This document shows positions 61,740-64,000 of a DNA stretch of 64,000 bases, one piece after another. Location: positions 28,241 through 92,240 of IMG/VR virus record IMGVR_UViG_3300025151_000001, one strand, 5' to 3'. The notes beneath the pieces were generated by a model that saw nothing but the letters and a program-made list of their open reading frames with translations, was not told where the DNA came from and ran no database searches. The position numbers and the translations under genes are program-made. Every line of letters starts with the position of its first letter. The stretch's first letter is position 1. Source of the stretch: a virus.

Positions 61740-62349
61740 TTCTATCCCTTTTCAAAAGTCGAAACCATTCAGACTTGTTCATCTCTTGAAAATCAGAACT
61801 AAATTCAGGTTCACCAACATCAACAGTTTCAGCATCGTCGTAAGTTCTCTCGGAAAGATTCCTAGACTCATTGTGGACAATTAAAGCATTTACAGTCATA
61901 AACATCCCTAAGAAATTCATGACCTCACTAGTGAAAGACTCAACTAATGCATCGTCAATGTCTTGAATCTCAGTTCCAACAACTTTTCTCAAAGATGCAA
62001 CAAAAGTGTTATCGTCAAGAATATCATTAAGCATAGTAAAGATAGCCTTTTCGACTTTTTCTTCATCAACAATCCCGTCGAATAGGGGCATATCAATAAT
62101 ATCTTCAGGGTCCATATCTGGGTCAATCTCTGGCTTTTCGCCCGGACTCAGAACATCCTCGGGGTCCAAAGTTAAAGAATTTCCAAGCACTTCGCTCATA
62201 ACTAAAGCAAATGCTTCGGAACCAAGAGTATAATTTCTCTCGGCTTGTCTTGCCAAATTGAGCATACCTTGACCATAGTTCTCTTTAACCCAAGCGGTAA
62301 GAGCATCCATTTCATCTGGAATATTTTCTCGGATATCGAAAGGTTTCAT
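61726..62349 (-). CDS. acidic protein with C-terminal W peptide, 207 aa
   Basis: Acidic helical protein (residues 60-100 rich in Asp/Glu/Pro: EIDPDMDPEDIIDMPLFD). It starts MKPFDIREN, like the second motif of the paralogue family, and ends KSEWFRLLKRDRNDLV, so the tag appears at its C terminus. It overlaps the next gene by 4 bases at each side. A scaffold- or cargo-linked role is possible. Confidence 0.6.
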   Translation of the reverse strand: MKPFDIRENIPDEMDALTAWVKENYGQGMLNLARQAERNYTLGSEAFALVMSEVLGNSLTLDPEDVLSPGEKPEIDPDMDPEDIIDMPLFDGIVDEEKVEKAIFTMLNDILDDNTFVASLRKVVGTEIQDIDDALVESFTSEVMNFLGMFMTVNALIVHNESRNLSERTYDDAETVDVGEPEFSSDFQEMNKSEWFRLLKRDRNDLV

Positions 62350-62633
62350 TGGTTATCCCTCACAAAATTGGAAACCTTGTCTAAAACTCTATTTAGATTG
62401 AACGCTTTGAAAGACTGAGTAATTCCCTGAACTCTTACCTTAATATACATCATTCCTTTATTTCTGCCGGATGGTTCTGAAGTAAGGTCAATTTGCCCCC
62501 AATCTGCTTTTAGTTTATACCTTGGACCAGATTTACCGAAACCTCCGGTAATCTCTCCACCAAAATCGTTTTCAATATTCTCCAAGAAATCTCTCGGAGT
62601 AAGCATCTTAAGGACGTCAAACCATTCAGTCAT
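62346..62633 (-). CDS. tagged small protein (MTEWFDVLK)
   Basis: 95 aa with the tag one residue longer (MTEWFDVLKML). Then comes a compact beta domain (RYKLKADWGQIDLTSEPSG, MMYIKVRVQG) and a helix. GGTGATTAG lies upstream. The beta domain has no recognised family. Confidence 0.65.
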   Translation of the reverse strand: MTEWFDVLKMLTPRDFLENIENDFGGEITGGFGKSGPRYKLKADWGQIDLTSEPSGRNKGMMYIKVRVQGITQSFKAFNLNRVLDKVSNFVRDNQ

Positions 62634-62642
62634 CTAATCACC

Positions 62643-62996
62643 TCAAGCAGCAGTTCCAGAATTGGATTGATTATCTTTGCTTCGAACCTTCATTGCTCTA
62701 ACGAAGTTTGAAATTTCGGCAAGAGACTTTGTTGCAGCATCAGGCATACCCGCAACTTCAGCAGTTCCTCTCAATAATTGCAAAGCACTTCTTTGCTGAA
62801 GTCCGTCCTTTGCATTTTTAACGGCTTCAATACGGCGCTCTAATTCTGCAATATTGCTCCGTGTCTTTCTTCTGTCAACCCCCGCTTGCCGCAATTTAGG
62901 GTCATTTGGAATGGGCATTTCTTCAGGCATAAATTCCCTGACTTCCGCCATCTCTCTTTCATTTAGCGGTGCTTTCAAAATATCTTTCCAAGTCAT
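62643..62996 (-). CDS. tagged helical protein (MTWKDILK)
   Basis: 117 aa from the ATG at 62996. Tag MTWKDILKAP, then a helical body with ELERRIEAVKNAKDGLQQRSA and a Ser/Asn-rich tail. It overlaps no gene; its 5' end is separated by one base from the stop of the upstream gene. The function is unknown. Confidence 0.65.
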   Translation of the reverse strand: MTWKDILKAPLNEREMAEVREFMPEEMPIPNDPKLRQAGVDRRKTRSNIAELERRIEAVKNAKDGLQQRSALQLLRGTAEVAGMPDAATKSLAEISNFVRAMKVRSKDNQSNSGTAA

Positions 62997-62997
62997 A

Positions 62998-63264
62998 TTA
63001 ATCATCTACTCCAAATAGTTCTTTTAATTCATCGCGCAATTGTTCATATCTTTCGGAATCAATTTTACCTTTCATGAACATATTGCCAATTTTTTCAATA
63101 CCTTGTTGGTAGGTATCTGCCCCCGTTCGTAATTCAGGCGACCTTTCCCTTCGTTTTCGTTTTTCGTAGGTAGGCTCCATGCCGTATTCCCTAAAAGATT
63201 CGGGGTCAATGTTTCTTTCGTTATCAGAAACCCTTTTTCTTTTTATTACGTCTTCCCAAGAAAT
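62998..63264 (-). CDS. tagged basic protein with a probable ATT start
   Basis: 88 aa if the frame opens at the ATT at 63262-63264, one codon after the stop of the upstream gene. From there the chain reads ISWEDVIKRKR, an exact fit to the tag, preceded by GGTGATTTGA. The first ATG (63180) would cut off this tag and 28 residues. The middle is basic (KRKRRERSPELR), and the end is helical and acidic. Alternatives are a mutated start or readthrough of the TGA, since the two genes share a frame. Confidence 0.55.
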   Translation of the reverse strand: MSWEDVIKRKRVSDNERNIDPESFREYGMEPTYEKRKRRERSPELRTGADTYQQGIEKIGNMFMKGKIDSERYEQLRDELKELFGVDD

Positions 63265-63549
63265 TCAAATCACCTTTTCTAAAGCATCAATATACTTCTG
63301 CAATCCCTTTTTATATTCTTTGCCCGTAATTGTTCCTGTTTCACCGGGGTCAGGATATGTTGAATCATCCTTCATTTGAGAGTAATATTTCTTTGCTTGT
63401 CGGAGTTCATCCTTAGCAATTTCTTTATAGTTGCTCTCATTGATTTTATCGCCAAATAATCTTTCCATTTCTTGTGGGTCATACATACCCAAAAGTGCTC
63501 TTTTGAGTTGTTGCAAACCGTCTTGTTTTAAGATATTTCGCCAAGTCAT
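63265..63549 (-). CDS. tagged protein (MTWRNILK)
   Basis: 94 aa from the ATG at 63549, which has GAGGTGAACAAT upstream; a longer frame to 63606 would run into the neighbour. After the tag MTWRNILKQD come helices with MYDPQEMERLFGD and an end ALEKVI. Part of the cluster at the right end. The function is unknown. Confidence 0.65.
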   Translation of the reverse strand: MTWRNILKQDGLQQLKRALLGMYDPQEMERLFGDKINESNYKEIAKDELRQAKKYYSQMKDDSTYPDPGETGTITGKEYKKGLQKYIDALEKVI

Positions 63550-63561
63550 ATTGTTCACCTC
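63541..63561 (-). repeat. 21-base start-module repeat, copy 1
   Basis: The minus-strand block GAGGTGAACAATATGACTTGG, which joins a ribosome-binding site, an ATG and the first two codons of the tag, is present without change here and at 63842-63862. A partial third copy lies at 63862-63873. It shows that tag and leader spread together by local duplication. Confidence 0.85.
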
Positions 63562-63565
63562 ACGA

Positions 63566-63850
63566 TTAATTTTTTGGAACAAGACGCAATAATTCCTCAA
63601 TTTCATCTAATGCGTTATCTAAATGTATTTCAAGTTCACTAATTGCTCCGCGTTGTTCATCTGTAAATTCTACATATGAATCTGCAGTAATTTTATCATT
63701 AAGACTATCAATGGCCATCTTAATTTTACTAGTGAGTTTTCTGAGGTCGAAATTATGCACCTCTTTATAGTAGTCGAATTCCTCTATATCAGAATAATCA
63801 AAATTCATCTTTTTAGTAAAATTTTCTTTTAAAATATCTTCCCAAGTCAT
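63566..63850 (-). CDS. tagged helical protein (MTWEDILK)
   Basis: 94 aa from the ATG at 63850. Tag MTWEDILKEN, then an acidic helical body. Its leader has the same 21-base RBS-start block as the next gene (see repeat). An upstream ATG at 63871 also reads MTWE, left by a partial copy of the start, but the RBS lies between the two. Confidence 0.65.
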   Translation of the reverse strand: MTWEDILKENFTKKMNFDYSDIEEFDYYKEVHNFDLRKLTSKIKMAIDSLNDKITADSYVEFTDEQRGAISELEIHLDNALDEIEELLRLVPKN

Positions 63851-63862
63851 ATTGTTCACCTC
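63842..63862 (-). repeat. 21-base start-module repeat, copy 2
   Basis: Identical to 63541-63561. It serves the gene that ends at 63566, while the partial copy just upstream (63862-63873) lacks the ribosome-binding site and gives an extra MTWE start. Together they form a small duplicated start signal. Confidence 0.85.
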
Positions 63863-63882
63863 CCAAGTCATATTTAATCAAT

Positions 63883-64000
63883 TCAATAAAATTTGCCTTT
63901 CACTTTAATTTCAATCGTATCTTTTGGAATTCCAAGTGTTACGAATTCCGCTTTGTATTTCTTTCTAATGTATTCTTGGATTTGTTCTTCACTCATACCA
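63883..64000 (-). CDS. small protein, possibly cut by the window edge
   Basis: An ATG at 63996 gives 37 residues (start MSEEQIQEYIRKKY) with a short helix followed by a beta strand. The frame stays open to the right edge, so the true start may lie outside. No tag is visible in the part seen. It ends 33 bases before the next start. Confidence 0.45.
   Translation of the reverse strand, partial: GMSEEQIQEYIRKKYKAEFVTLGIPKDTIEIKVKGKFY

Noticed and set aside
51455-63871. Repeated start sequences as CRISPR or transposon repeats
   Set aside because: The repeats lie at gene starts, encode the tag and are unevenly spaced, with full genes between them. No spacers, terminal repeats or transposase are present.
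1-64000. Direct terminal repeats or a circular junction in the window
   Set aside because: The first and last stretches do not match by eye, so the window is probably an internal or permuted part of the genome.

Overview
The window reads as most of the genome of a tailed double-stranded DNA virus of an archaeon. Its replication genes are archaeal in type: a family B DNA polymerase with an archaeal-style sliding clamp and RFC clamp loader, a PriS-PriL-like primase, an RPA-like single-strand binding protein and an XPF/Hef-like nuclease. Its virion genes are those of an HK97-fold tailed virus. This combination, the AT-rich sequence and the gene order fit the magrovirus group assigned to Marine Group II Euryarchaeota. 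That placement is inference; no comparison could be run. No integrase, repressor, CRISPR array, insertion sequence or tRNA gene was seen, and no recognisable lysis enzyme.

Layout. From 1 to 14745 every gene is on the plus strand and tightly packed (TGATG, ATGA and GTGA overlaps). This is the replication and recombination operon: LAGLIDADG-like protein, AAA+ ATPase, RFC small subunit, RPA-like protein, Sak4/RecA-like ATPase, sliding clamp, DNA polymerase B split into two genes, Cas4-like nuclease, primase, XPF-like nuclease, helicase-like ATPase and DnaQ-like exonuclease. The operon ends with two very small genes and a strong hairpin terminator at 14729-14769. From 14820 to the right edge every gene is on the minus strand, so the two operons converge near 14.8 kb and their promoters must lie outside the window.

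The minus-strand operon is read from right to left. At 64-59.5 kb are many small proteins. Then come a zinc-finger protein that may be the small terminase (58.5 kb), two large coiled-coil proteins (57.9-53.5 kb), a second cluster of small proteins (53.5-51.2 kb), a GNAT acetyltransferase, large terminase, a LAGLIDADG-containing protein, the portal, more coiled-coil proteins and an 832-residue DNA ligase. After these come the prohead protease fused to scaffold, the major capsid protein and decoration-type proteins. Next is a membrane cluster with an Arf/SRbeta-like small GTPase, then head-tail connectors, tail tube, tail-assembly chaperones with a -1 frameshift signal, tape measure, tail tip proteins and fibres.

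Two features stand out. First, about 18 otherwise different proteins in the minus-strand operon begin with a short tag of the form M-x-W-x-[DNET]-[IVL]-L-K, and four more, including the protease-scaffold protein, carry a related W-containing peptide at the C terminus. I propose that this is a capsid-targeting peptide that loads cargo into the HK97-type shell, in the manner of T4 internal-protein signals or encapsulin cargo tags. Second, a complete Ras-superfamily GTPase with G1, G3, G4 and G5 motifs sits with two membrane proteins between the capsid and connector genes. Further points of interest are the split polymerase with a YGHTDS motif C, a candidate ATT start codon exposed by the tag motif, and a canonical A AAA AAC frameshift site.
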